Part shown: one piece after another, positions 1-7,515 of the stretch | Position numbering within the stretch: the first letter of the stretch is position 1 | How the letters are laid out: every line of letters starts with the position of its first letter | Notes under the pieces: model-generated | Seen by the model: only the letters and a program-made list of their open reading frames with translations | The model's database searches: none | What the model was told of the DNA's origin: nothing | Program-made: the position numbers and the translations under genes | Assembly: GCA_018698075.1 (NCBI GenBank) | Contig: JABINT010000185.1 | Span: forward strand, 1 to 35,721 | Length of the DNA: 35,721 nucleotides | From: Acidiferrobacteraceae bacterium | GTDB lineage: Bacteria; Pseudomonadota; Gammaproteobacteria; Arenicellales; UBA868 | Direction of reading: 5' to 3'

Positions 1-399
1 ACCCGTTGTGAGCGGCAGCAGCGCTCGCACACGAGCCTGCAACAGATCGATGGAATAGCCCGAGATGTCCAGTGTTTGTCCGGTCAGAACTCTGGCGGCA
101 TCCACGCTCGCAGAGGGAATGCGCAGTACGAAGCGCGTTCTGGCAGACAGTTCAATAGTGCCGTCGTCTGCAGGCTGTTGCCAGCCATTGCTCGACTGGG
201 CCCCGTGAATCAAGTGAATGCCGGCCTGTTCTTGCTGTTCCAGCCAGGGCAGAACCTGGGTGATAGCCTCGGACAAAGGCCAGGCGTGATCGGCCGGGAT
301 CTGCCGGCCCCGGATAGCAAACACCAGGTCAACGACAGGATCGATATCGGGCGTGGTGGCTTGGGGCGGGGTCTCGCGCCAATAGTTGGAGGTCGCCAT
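1..399 (-). CDS. Cas6/Cmx6-like (type I-MYXAN Cas6 family, RAMP) protein, C-terminus beyond window edge
   Basis: Manual reverse-complement translation from ATG at 399: MATSNYWRETPPQATTPDIDPVVDLVFAIRGRQIPADHAWPLSEAITQVLPWLEQQEQAGIHLIHGAQSSNGW...IELSARTRFVLRIPSASVDAARVLTGQTLDISGYSIDLLQARVRALLPLTTG; open to window edge. The VDLVFAIRG..IPADHAW.L..A....PWL......GIH.I.GA and L..RTR.VLR.P pattern resembles Cmx6 as I remember it; not searched. Absent from the supplied ORF track because it is truncated. Confidence 0.6.
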   Translation of the reverse strand, partial: MATSNYWRETPPQATTPDIDPVVDLVFAIRGRQIPADHAWPLSEAITQVLPWLEQQEQAGIHLIHGAQSSNGWQQPADDGTIELSARTRFVLRIPSASVDAARVLTGQTLDISGYSIDLLQARVRALLPLTTG

Positions 400-407
400 G
401 ATCGTTG

Positions 408-1112
408 TCATTGTATGGGCAGCGAGGCTTGGATGAGATCGCGATCTATCCACCAGTCGTCCTGCACCAGTACGTCCACCACATTGCGTAGGCGCGGCAG
501 GAACTGTGCCGGATCATCAAGTTCCAGACGCTGAATCCATTGCTCGAAATCTTCCTGTTTTTCTATGCCACTGTGTCGGCGTGCGACGGTCCCCAGCAGT
601 TGGTTGGCAAAAAAGGACAGGGATTCGCGCATGTTACCCTGCGCTCGAAGATCGACGACGTAGGCGGCAGTGGCTGCTGCCACGGCTGCGCCATCTGAAT
701 CATCCGGCGTCTCATCGACGATATCTTGAAGCAGAGCAACCGACAACTCCGGATCGACAGGAAAGGTGACTGCGAGCCAGACAGCGTGTCCCAGTGCGAC
801 CAGCGCGTCGGGTTCACCGGACTGGAACATCACCCGGGCGGCTTCAGCGGCTTGCGCCCAGAGCCCCCCAGCGCAAAACTGTTCGAAACAACGTTGCGCG
901 CTGCGCCAGGCTTGTGCGCCTTCGTCCAGGTTGACCAGCAGTCGGCCCTCCTGCAGTGCCAGTTCACACCATTGTGGCGAGTCGATTGCAACCTCGCTTT
1001 CTTTTAGGCGGTCGCGCACAGCGTTAAGTTGTGCCTGTAATGCATCGGCGGATGCACCAGCGTCTTCACCTGACTCCGCGCCGAGGTCGAAATCCGTCCC
1101 TAAGTGTTTCAT
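408..1112 (-). CDS. conserved-looking hypothetical protein (234 aa), acidic, mostly alpha-helical in appearance
   Basis: ORF MKHLGTDFDLGAESGEDAG...DDWWIDRDLIQASLPIQ; starts inside the stop of the 70-aa ORF (4-bp overlap) and ends 8 bp before the Cas6-like start. Confidence 0.75.
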   Translation of the reverse strand: MKHLGTDFDLGAESGEDAGASADALQAQLNAVRDRLKESEVAIDSPQWCELALQEGRLLVNLDEGAQAWRSAQRCFEQFCAGGLWAQAAEAARVMFQSGEPDALVALGHAVWLAVTFPVDPELSVALLQDIVDETPDDSDGAAVAAATAAYVVDLRAQGNMRESLSFFANQLLGTVARRHSGIEKQEDFEQWIQRLELDDPAQFLPRLRNVVDVLVQDDWWIDRDLIQASLPIQ

Positions 1113-1321
1113 GGCCGTGTCTTGCCGGTGTCGGCATCGAGTGCGGCAGTGAATGCGCTCTCGACCTGGTCTTCCCAGTTATCCGGCGTGTCGGGGTAGG
1201 GCGGTTTGACATCCATACGCAGGAAGCGCTCGCCACTACCTGCTTTTTCACCTACCAGTGCAATCAGATGCGCAAAAGAGATAGGTTGGTTCTGCAGCAT
1301 GAGTTCACTGATCCAGAGCAT
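1109..1321 (-). CDS. small hypothetical protein (70 aa)
   Basis: ORF MLWISELMLQNQPISFAHLIALVGEKAGSGERFLRMDVKPPYPDTPDNWEDQVESAFTAALDADTGKTRP; 7 bp from the upstream dioxygenase stop, 4-bp overlap with the downstream ORF. Confidence 0.65.
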   Translation of the reverse strand: MLWISELMLQNQPISFAHLIALVGEKAGSGERFLRMDVKPPYPDTPDNWEDQVESAFTAALDADTGKTRP

Positions 1322-1328
1322 GGGGCAT

Positions 1329-2258
1329 TTACCTTAAAACCATTGTAGTTAGTGCCTGGGTGTAGCGCCCGCGGTAGATCAGGCGGGTACACCCGGGCTG
1401 TGACGAGTCGATAAATCCATCACGTCGATGCAGTACGTTGTTGCATACCAGCCCTTCGCCCGGCAACAGCCGGCGAAATACAGCCAGATCAGCACACGAA
1501 TCCAGAATTTCTTGCAGTGCCGCGATGGCTTCACCAACCACGGGATCGCTTTTCCAGATAATGTTGCGCTTGCGTGCGCTATAGCGCATTTGCAGTACAT
1601 CACCTTCATGAGAAAAAACCGGCCCGCTCACGCTGGCACGCACGCCAGACCCGGCTGCTTCATTTTCAGGTATGGTCATTGTGTCTGACTGGCTGAGTGC
1701 CGCGGTGTATCGAGGATCACAACGGTGTAGCAGACCAAATACGATTTCATGATCAATGACCTGAAGTGTGCCGCCGCTCATGGCCGGGCGGACACAATGC
1801 AGCGCCATGGCCCGGATGGTGCGTTCTGGCGTATGGTAATAGCCATCAGTATGCCAGCCGATCGGACGGTTGCTGTAGGGAATATAGCGCTGATGCGTGG
1901 AGCTATGATTGACTTCGAGTTCACTCAGGCCGTCATCGGCGGCGCACAGGTTACTGTCTGGTTTTCCCAGGCCCAGTTGCGATGTCAGTGCCTGTATGGC
2001 CGCACGGTCAATATTTTCTGGTTGGCGACATCGATAGACGGCCATGTTGGTATCGCGAACGCGCACGGCCAGGGCGTGACGTTCGTTAGCGCTGAGTTGC
2101 AGTGGGTCGGCGATCTCGACGCTGAGATCTTCAATTGCTCTACGATAACGCGAAAGGCGTTCGTCCCACCAGCGTGAAAAATCGCCGCCGCTGAAGTGCG
2201 CCGATGTGCCGGATCGGGTCTTGGATGCCACAGTGACTTGCGGTTCAGAAAGGTTCAC
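1329..2258 (-). CDS. TauD/TfdA-like Fe(II)/2-oxoglutarate-dependent dioxygenase
   Basis: 309-aa ORF with GWHTDGYYH (HxD) and a distal His in NNVLHRRDGF, fitting the 2-His-1-Asp facial triad; C-terminal R-L-I-Y-R-G-R compatible with a 2OG-binding Arg. Confidence 0.75.
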   Translation of the reverse strand: MNLSEPQVTVASKTRSGTSAHFSGGDFSRWWDERLSRYRRAIEDLSVEIADPLQLSANERHALAVRVRDTNMAVYRCRQPENIDRAAIQALTSQLGLGKPDSNLCAADDGLSELEVNHSSTHQRYIPYSNRPIGWHTDGYYHTPERTIRAMALHCVRPAMSGGTLQVIDHEIVFGLLHRCDPRYTAALSQSDTMTIPENEAAGSGVRASVSGPVFSHEGDVLQMRYSARKRNIIWKSDPVVGEAIAALQEILDSCADLAVFRRLLPGEGLVCNNVLHRRDGFIDSSQPGCTRLIYRGRYTQALTTMVLR

Positions 2259-2500
2259 GGGTGCTCGAAACGCTGTTGGCGCAGTAGGAACGGAAACAAA
2301 TTCTAGCCCGTGGCGTTGTTAGGCAAACTCTCCCAAAAGGTTGATTCCATCAGGCTCGGTCCAGTGGCCTGGTGCCAGAACGCGCTCTTACTCGCTCTTT
2401 CCGGCAGGTCTTTGTGAGTTAAATATATGAATGCATGATGTTTTTAAGGAAATACGTAGCCATTGTCGAAAGGAAATCTTGTGCACTGCAAGATAAATCC

Positions 2501-2516
2501 TATCCCTATAGGGATA
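2501..2516. promoter_or_regulatory. perfect 16-bp palindrome TATCCCT-AT-AGGGATA upstream of dsrA; candidate 7-2-7 NarL-like binding site
   Basis: Read directly in sequence; each half-site matches the NarL heptamer TACYYMT at 6 of 7 positions. Confidence 0.5.
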
Positions 2517-2724
2517 AGGTGGATTTTTGTGAGGCATACCCTCCCGGGGAATGGTGCGACCTCGGGCAGTGCATACAATGGACTCACATCAGCACCCTCG
2601 TGGTACGGACCTTGGTGTCGTAAGACCTTCTGCACGCGGGCAGCACAGCCCAAGCCAACGAATCGTGTATCGAGACGGCGCTTATCACCTTATGGTGCCA
2701 CAAACGCAATGGAGTAGCCCTGTT

Positions 2725-3993
2725 ATGGCTGATAACAAGCAACATGAAACCCCGATGCTGGATGAACTGGAGAGCGGCCCCTGGCCGAGTTTTGTCTCTG
2801 GGATTAAGCGCCTGCGTGACGAGCATCCGACTGATCGTATTAACGGGGTGGCGAATGATCTGCTCGGCCAGCTCGAGCACTCCTACGAAACCCGCAAGGG
2901 TTACTGGAAAGGAGGCACGGTAAGCGTTTACGGTTACGGTGGTGGAATCATCCCGCGGTTCTCAGAAGTCGGTCAGCAATTCCCCGAGTCCAGAGAGTTT
3001 CACACCGTGCGGGTTCAACCGCCCGCCGGTAACCACTACAGCACCGATATGCTTCGCCAACTGGCCAACAGTTGGGAGAAATGGGGTTCGGGCCTGGTGA
3101 CATTCCATGGCCAGACCGGGAACATCATGTTTATTGGCGCGACCACGGATAACACCCAGCACTTCTTTGACGATATTAACGACTATGGTTTTGACTTGGG
3201 CGGTGCCGGCCCGTGTGTGCGTACCGCCATGTCCTGTGTCGGCGGCGCGCGCTGTGAACAGTCGTGTGCCAACGAACACAAGATTCATCGAACTTTGGTT
3301 AATAACTTTACTGATGACGTGCATCGCCCAGCTCTACCGTACAAATTCAAATTCAAGGTGTCGGGTTGTCCCAACGACTGCATGAACTCAATCGAGCGCG
3401 CCGACATGGCGGTAATTGGAACCTGGCGCGATGACATGAAAGTCGACCAGGAAGCCTGGAAATCCTATGTTGCGAAAAAAGGTCGTCAGCACACCATCGA
3501 CAACATCATTACCCGGTGCCCGACCCGTTGCATGAGTCTTAAAGATGATGACTCAGTTGAGATCGACAACCGGAATTGTGTGCGCTGTATGCACTGTCTG
3601 AACGTCGTTCCCAAAGCACTATCGCCCGGAGACGACAAGGGCGTAACGGTCCTGATGGGCGGCAAACGGACACTGAAGATCGGCGATCTGATGGGCACGG
3701 TGATCGTGCCGTTCATGAAGCTGGAAACCGAAGAGGACTACGAGAAAATTACCGAGATCGCGGAAAGCACTATCGATTTCTGGGCAGAAAATGGCCTTGA
3801 GCACGAACGCTGTGGTGAGATGATCGAGCGCATCGGTCTGGTCAATTTCCTCGAGGGGGTTGGTATCGACGTCGATCCGCACATGATTGCCAGTCCGCGT
3901 CAATCTTCTTATGTGCGCATGGATGGCTGGGATGAAGAGGCGGTTAAATGGTTTGAGCGCCAGGCCGAAGATCGCCAGTCAGCAGCCGGTTAA
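2725..3993 (+). CDS. dsrA: reverse dissimilatory sulfite reductase alpha subunit
   Basis: MADNKQHETPMLDELESGPWPSFVSGIKRL...; siroheme/FeS Cys motifs CVGGARCEQSC and SGCPNDC; ferredoxin insert NCVRCMHCLNVVPKAL. Internal ATG at 2725 preferred over the ORF-track start at 2551. Confidence 0.95.
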   Translation: MADNKQHETPMLDELESGPWPSFVSGIKRLRDEHPTDRINGVANDLLGQLEHSYETRKGYWKGGTVSVYGYGGGIIPRFSEVGQQFPESREFHTVRVQPPAGNHYSTDMLRQLANSWEKWGSGLVTFHGQTGNIMFIGATTDNTQHFFDDINDYGFDLGGAGPCVRTAMSCVGGARCEQSCANEHKIHRTLVNNFTDDVHRPALPYKFKFKVSGCPNDCMNSIERADMAVIGTWRDDMKVDQEAWKSYVAKKGRQHTIDNIITRCPTRCMSLKDDDSVEIDNRNCVRCMHCLNVVPKALSPGDDKGVTVLMGGKRTLKIGDLMGTVIVPFMKLETEEDYEKITEIAESTIDFWAENGLEHERCGEMIERIGLVNFLEGVGIDVDPHMIASPRQSSYVRMDGWDEEAVKWFERQAEDRQSAAG

Positions 3994-4043
3994 ACCCACA
4001 AGTCCCATCGCAAAACAACCCCGAACGTTTACCGGAGAGAAAA

Positions 4044-5117
4044 ATGGCTAAGGAAATGCGCCAGCCGATTGAGTCGGGCTGCCCTGATGGGTTCCAGTAT
4101 ATGCACCCGCTGATGGTTAAGAACTTCGGACAGTGGCGTTGGCATGACCACCCACGCCCCGGCGTGCTTCGTCACGTTGCTCAAAGCGGTGACGCGCTGT
4201 GGACGGTCAAGGCCGGAACCCAGCGTATTCTGGATGTCTTTACCCTGAGAAAATTATGTGACATTGGCGACCAGTATGCCGATGGTCATGTCCGGTTCAC
4301 TATCCGCAGCAACATCGAGTACATGGTGGCGGACGAGATCAAGGTCGAGCCGCTGATTAGCGCGTTGGAAGAAGCCGGCTTTGTGGTTGGTGGCACTGCC
4401 AATTCAGTGGCGATGATCGCACACACTCAGGGCTGGTTGCACTGCGACATACCTGGCACCGATGCGTCGGGCGTGGTCAAAGCAATGATGGATGAACTCA
4501 TTGACGAGTTTAAAAACTGTGACATGCCCAACCGGGTCCATATCACCACTTCCTGCTGCCAGATTAACTGCGGTGGTCAGGGAGATATCGCCATCAACGT
4601 GCAGCATACCAAGCCACCCAAGATTAATCACGACCTGGTGGCTAACGTTTGCGAAAGACCCTCAGTAGTGGCACGTTGCCCGGTGGCTGCGATTCGCCCG
4701 GCGCAAGTCAATGGCAAGCCCACCCTGGAAGTCGATGAGAAAAAATGCATCTGCTGCGGGGCCTGTTATCCACCGTGTCCGCCGATGCAGATCAATGACC
4801 CTGAGCACACCAAGTTGGCGATCTGGGTGGGAGGCAACCACTCCAATGCACGCAGCAAGCCAAGCTTCCAGAAGTTAGTCGCTTCCGGTGTGCCCAACAA
4901 CCCGCCGCGCTGGCCCGAAGCCACGGCTATTGTTAAGCGCATCCTCAAGGCCTACAAGGAAGACGCACGAGATTGGGAGCGCGTCAATGACTGGATCGAC
5001 CGCATCGGTTGGCCACGCTTTTTTGAAGCGACCGGGTTGCCGTTTACCAAGTTCCATATCGATAACTGGCGTGGCTCACGGGCAAGTCTCAACGCATCCA
5101 CGCATATCCGTTTCTAA
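4044..5117 (+). CDS. dsrB: reverse dissimilatory sulfite reductase beta subunit
   Basis: TTSCCQINCGGQGDIAINVQHTKPPKINHD, CERPSVVARCPVAAIRP, ferredoxin motif CICCGACYPPCPPMQI. Confidence 0.95.
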   Translation: MAKEMRQPIESGCPDGFQYMHPLMVKNFGQWRWHDHPRPGVLRHVAQSGDALWTVKAGTQRILDVFTLRKLCDIGDQYADGHVRFTIRSNIEYMVADEIKVEPLISALEEAGFVVGGTANSVAMIAHTQGWLHCDIPGTDASGVVKAMMDELIDEFKNCDMPNRVHITTSCCQINCGGQGDIAINVQHTKPPKINHDLVANVCERPSVVARCPVAAIRPAQVNGKPTLEVDEKKCICCGACYPPCPPMQINDPEHTKLAIWVGGNHSNARSKPSFQKLVASGVPNNPPRWPEATAIVKRILKAYKEDARDWERVNDWIDRIGWPRFFEATGLPFTKFHIDNWRGSRASLNASTHIRF

Positions 5118-5126
5118 GCACTGACT

Positions 5127-5519
5127 ATGAAACTTGCAGTCATGGTGAATGAGGGGCCCTATACGCACCAGGCCTCAGATACGGCCTATAACTTCATCGT
5201 TGCGGCGCTCAATGCCGGGCACGAGATATTTCGTGTGTTTTTTTATCACGATGGAGTCAATAACGGTACGCGTCTGACCACACCGCCGCAGGACGATAGA
5301 CACATCGTCAATCGTTGGAGTGAATTGAGTAAGGCACATGATCTGGACCTGGTGGTCTGTGTGGCTGCAGCTCAGCGCCGCGGTATCGTTGATCCGGACG
5401 AGGCCAAGCGTAACGGCAAGGACAGTGACAACATCGCGCCGGGTTTTCGTATCTCTGGACTTGGTCAGTTGATTGAGGCTGGGATCCAGGCCGATCGTTT
5501 ACTGGTGTTTGGAGACTAG
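5127..5519 (+). CDS. dsrE: sulfurtransferase subunit DsrE (TusD-like)
   Basis: DsrE-fold small protein with Cys in DLVVCVAAAQRRG; position between dsrB and dsrF. Confidence 0.92.
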   Translation: MKLAVMVNEGPYTHQASDTAYNFIVAALNAGHEIFRVFFYHDGVNNGTRLTTPPQDDRHIVNRWSELSKAHDLDLVVCVAAAQRRGIVDPDEAKRNGKDSDNIAPGFRISGLGQLIEAGIQADRLLVFGD

Positions 5520-5535
5520 GAACTAGGGAATTGTC

Positions 5536-5943
5536 ATGAGCGAGACAAAGAAATTCATGTACATCAACCGTCGTCCGCCCTACGGCACTGTTTACCCTTT
5601 GGAGGGCCTGGAAGTAGTGCTGATTGGCGCAGCATTCGAGCAGGAGGTATGCATGGTCTTCATCAGCGATGGTGTGTTTCAGTTGAGACAGGGTCAGGAC
5701 ACGATCGATTCAGGTATGAAGAATTTCTCACCCACTTACCGTGCGTTGGGCGATTACGAGGTCACCCGGCTTTATGTCGAGCGCGAATCTCTTGAGGAGC
5801 GGGGCCTGACAGAAGCGGATCTGATGCCCTTGACCTGGGAGGACGAAGACGATGACTGGGCCGAAAAACCTTCTATCCAGATTGTCAGTCGCGCGCAACT
5901 ATCCGACCTGCTTGAAGAGCAGGATGTGGTTTTTAACTTCTAA
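5536..5943 (+). CDS. dsrF: DsrF (TusC-like) subunit of DsrEFH
   Basis: MSETKKFMYINRRPPYGTVYPLEGLEVVLIGAAFEQEVCMVFISDGVFQL; position dsrE-dsrF-dsrH. Confidence 0.92.
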   Translation: MSETKKFMYINRRPPYGTVYPLEGLEVVLIGAAFEQEVCMVFISDGVFQLRQGQDTIDSGMKNFSPTYRALGDYEVTRLYVERESLEERGLTEADLMPLTWEDEDDDWAEKPSIQIVSRAQLSDLLEEQDVVFNF

Positions 5944-5960
5944 TTCTGCAGGCCAGCACC

Positions 5961-6263
5961 GTGTTACATACCGTTAACAAATCTCCCTTTGAGTCAACGA
6001 GTCTTAAGACCTGCCTGGGCTTGGCGCAGTCTGGCAGCGATATTCTGCTGATCGAAGATGGGGTCTACGGTGCATTGGCTGGAACCATTCACACGGCCAT
6101 GCTGGCCCAAGCGACCGGCACGATAAGCGTTTACGCGCTCGGGCCGGATCTTAAAGCTCGAGGATTACCAGAAGATCGGCTGATCCCCGGCATCAAGGTA
6201 GTCGGCTACGATGGCTTTGTTGAGTTGGCCTGTGCCAACGACAAGGTCCAGAGCTGGCTCTGA
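5961..6263 (+). CDS. dsrH: DsrH (TusB-like) subunit of DsrEFH
   Basis: MLHTVNKSPFESTSLKTCLGLAQSGSDILLIEDGVYGAL; Cys near residue 20 present. Confidence 0.92.
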   Translation: MLHTVNKSPFESTSLKTCLGLAQSGSDILLIEDGVYGALAGTIHTAMLAQATGTISVYALGPDLKARGLPEDRLIPGIKVVGYDGFVELACANDKVQSWL

Positions 6264-6295
6264 TTTCATTTGATAAATAGTAACAGGAGACCGAA

Positions 6296-6628
6296 ATGGC
6301 ATTTGAACTGAACGGTAGGACCTACGAAACTGACGAGGAAGGTTACCTCGCTGATCTGAGTGAGTGGAATCGCGAGGTGGCCGGTTATATGGCCACAGAA
6401 GATGATTGCGACCTCAGTGAGAATCACTGGGAAGTGATCAACTTTCTGCGCGAGTATTACGAGGAGTACCAGATTGCGCCCGCGGTGCGTGTGCTGACCA
6501 AGGCGATTGGCAAGAAGTTAGGCAAGGACAAGGGCAACAGCAAGTACCTGTATGAACTGTTTCCTTACGGCCCAGCCAAGCAGGCCTGTAAGTACGCCGG
6601 CCTGCCCAAGCCCACCGGCTGCGTCTGA
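6296..6628 (+). CDS. dsrC: DsrC sulfur carrier protein (TusE/DsrC family)
   Basis: C-terminal arm CKYAGLPKPTGCV with two Cys separated by 10 residues and penultimate Cys; AGGAGA-type RBS upstream. Confidence 0.95.
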   Translation: MAFELNGRTYETDEEGYLADLSEWNREVAGYMATEDDCDLSENHWEVINFLREYYEEYQIAPAVRVLTKAIGKKLGKDKGNSKYLYELFPYGPAKQACKYAGLPKPTGCV

Positions 6629-6650
6629 GCTCGTATCACCCCCGGGTCGC

Positions 6651-6685
6651 ACCTGTATAGCCGGGGCCCGGCGGCCCCGCCAGGT
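6651..6685 (+). other. GC-rich hairpin between dsrC and dsrM
   Basis: ACCTG-tatagc-CGGGGCC-cggc-GGCCCCG-c-CAGGT: 7-bp perfect GC stem with 4-nt loop plus outer 5-bp stem; no following T-tract. Confidence 0.6.
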
Positions 6686-6756
6686 ACACGCCCTGGATTT
6701 TCCGACTCGGCGCACAAGTCATCAGTGTCGAGTCATTTGCTGGGAGGCCTATTCCC

Positions 6757-7500
6757 TTGGTGCTAGGTTCCGTCTTCGCCATCCTGTTTTACCTGGCGGC
6801 TATCATTCTGGTAACCGGCGTGGCCGCCCGGGTGACCCGGTATGCCCGCACTCCGGCCCCATTGGTGATCCCGACTACGCCGGCGCCGTTAACCCGCACC
6901 GGTGTCGCGGCACGAATGGCGCGCGAGGTGGTTTTTTTCGAGAGCCTGTTCAAAGGCAGCAAATGGACCTGGCTGTTCGGCTGGCTGTTTCACTTTGGCA
7001 TGTTAGTTGCATTGGCACGGCACCTGCGTTATTTCACCGAGCCGGTATGGTGGTGGGTGGCCATGATCCAGTGGATCGGCATCTATGCGGGCATGGCGAT
7101 GTTTGCCGGGCTCACGGGCCTGTGGGCACGTCGGCTGCTGGTTGATCGCGTCCGCTACATCAGCGCACCTTCTGATCATCTGATGTTATTGCTATTACTG
7201 GCTATTGCCGGCTCCGGGCTGGTTATGAAATACGTTCAGCATACCGATATCGTGTCACTCAAAGCATTCACTCTGGGACTGCTGACACTTGATTGGCAGC
7301 CGCTACCGGCCGATGGGGCGCTGCTGGTTCATCTGTCATTGGTCATTACGCTGATACTGATATTCCCTTTCAGCAAATTACTTCATGCGCCCGGCGTTTT
7401 TTTCAGCCCGACCCGCAACATGCGTGATACGCCTCGCGAGAACCGCCATGTCGCACCGTGGGCGCGGGATCTCCCGGGCGCCGGACCCGATCGCTCCTAG
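6757..7500 (+). CDS. dsrM: membrane cytochrome b-type subunit DsrM (TTG start)
   Basis: Multi-TM NarI-like protein; dsrC-dsrM-dsrK order; GGGAGG RBS upstream of TTG. Confidence 0.88.
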   Translation: MVLGSVFAILFYLAAIILVTGVAARVTRYARTPAPLVIPTTPAPLTRTGVAARMAREVVFFESLFKGSKWTWLFGWLFHFGMLVALARHLRYFTEPVWWWVAMIQWIGIYAGMAMFAGLTGLWARRLLVDRVRYISAPSDHLMLLLLLAIAGSGLVMKYVQHTDIVSLKAFTLGLLTLDWQPLPADGALLVHLSLVITLILIFPFSKLLHAPGVFFSPTRNMRDTPRENRHVAPWARDLPGAGPDRS

Positions 7501-7515
7501 GGCCGCAGCCTGATT

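Noticed and set aside
1749-2177. 142-aa plus-strand ORF
   Set aside because: Antisense to the dioxygenase coding frame, no recognisable family; typical GC-rich shadow ORF.
2551-2724. N-terminal extension of the ORF-track dsrA call (MVRPRAVHTMDSHQHPRG...)
   Set aside because: It does not resemble known DsrA N-termini; the ATG at 2725 gives MADNKQHETPMLDELESGPWPSF. The extension is more likely 5' UTR/promoter region.
7012-7027. Sigma-54-like motif TGGCACGGCACCTGC
   Set aside because: Inside dsrM coding sequence with a mismatch in the -12 element; likely chance despite rpoN being in the window.
6552-7145. 197-aa plus-strand ORF overlapping dsrC and dsrM
   Set aside because: Out of frame with two well-supported genes and no domain signature.
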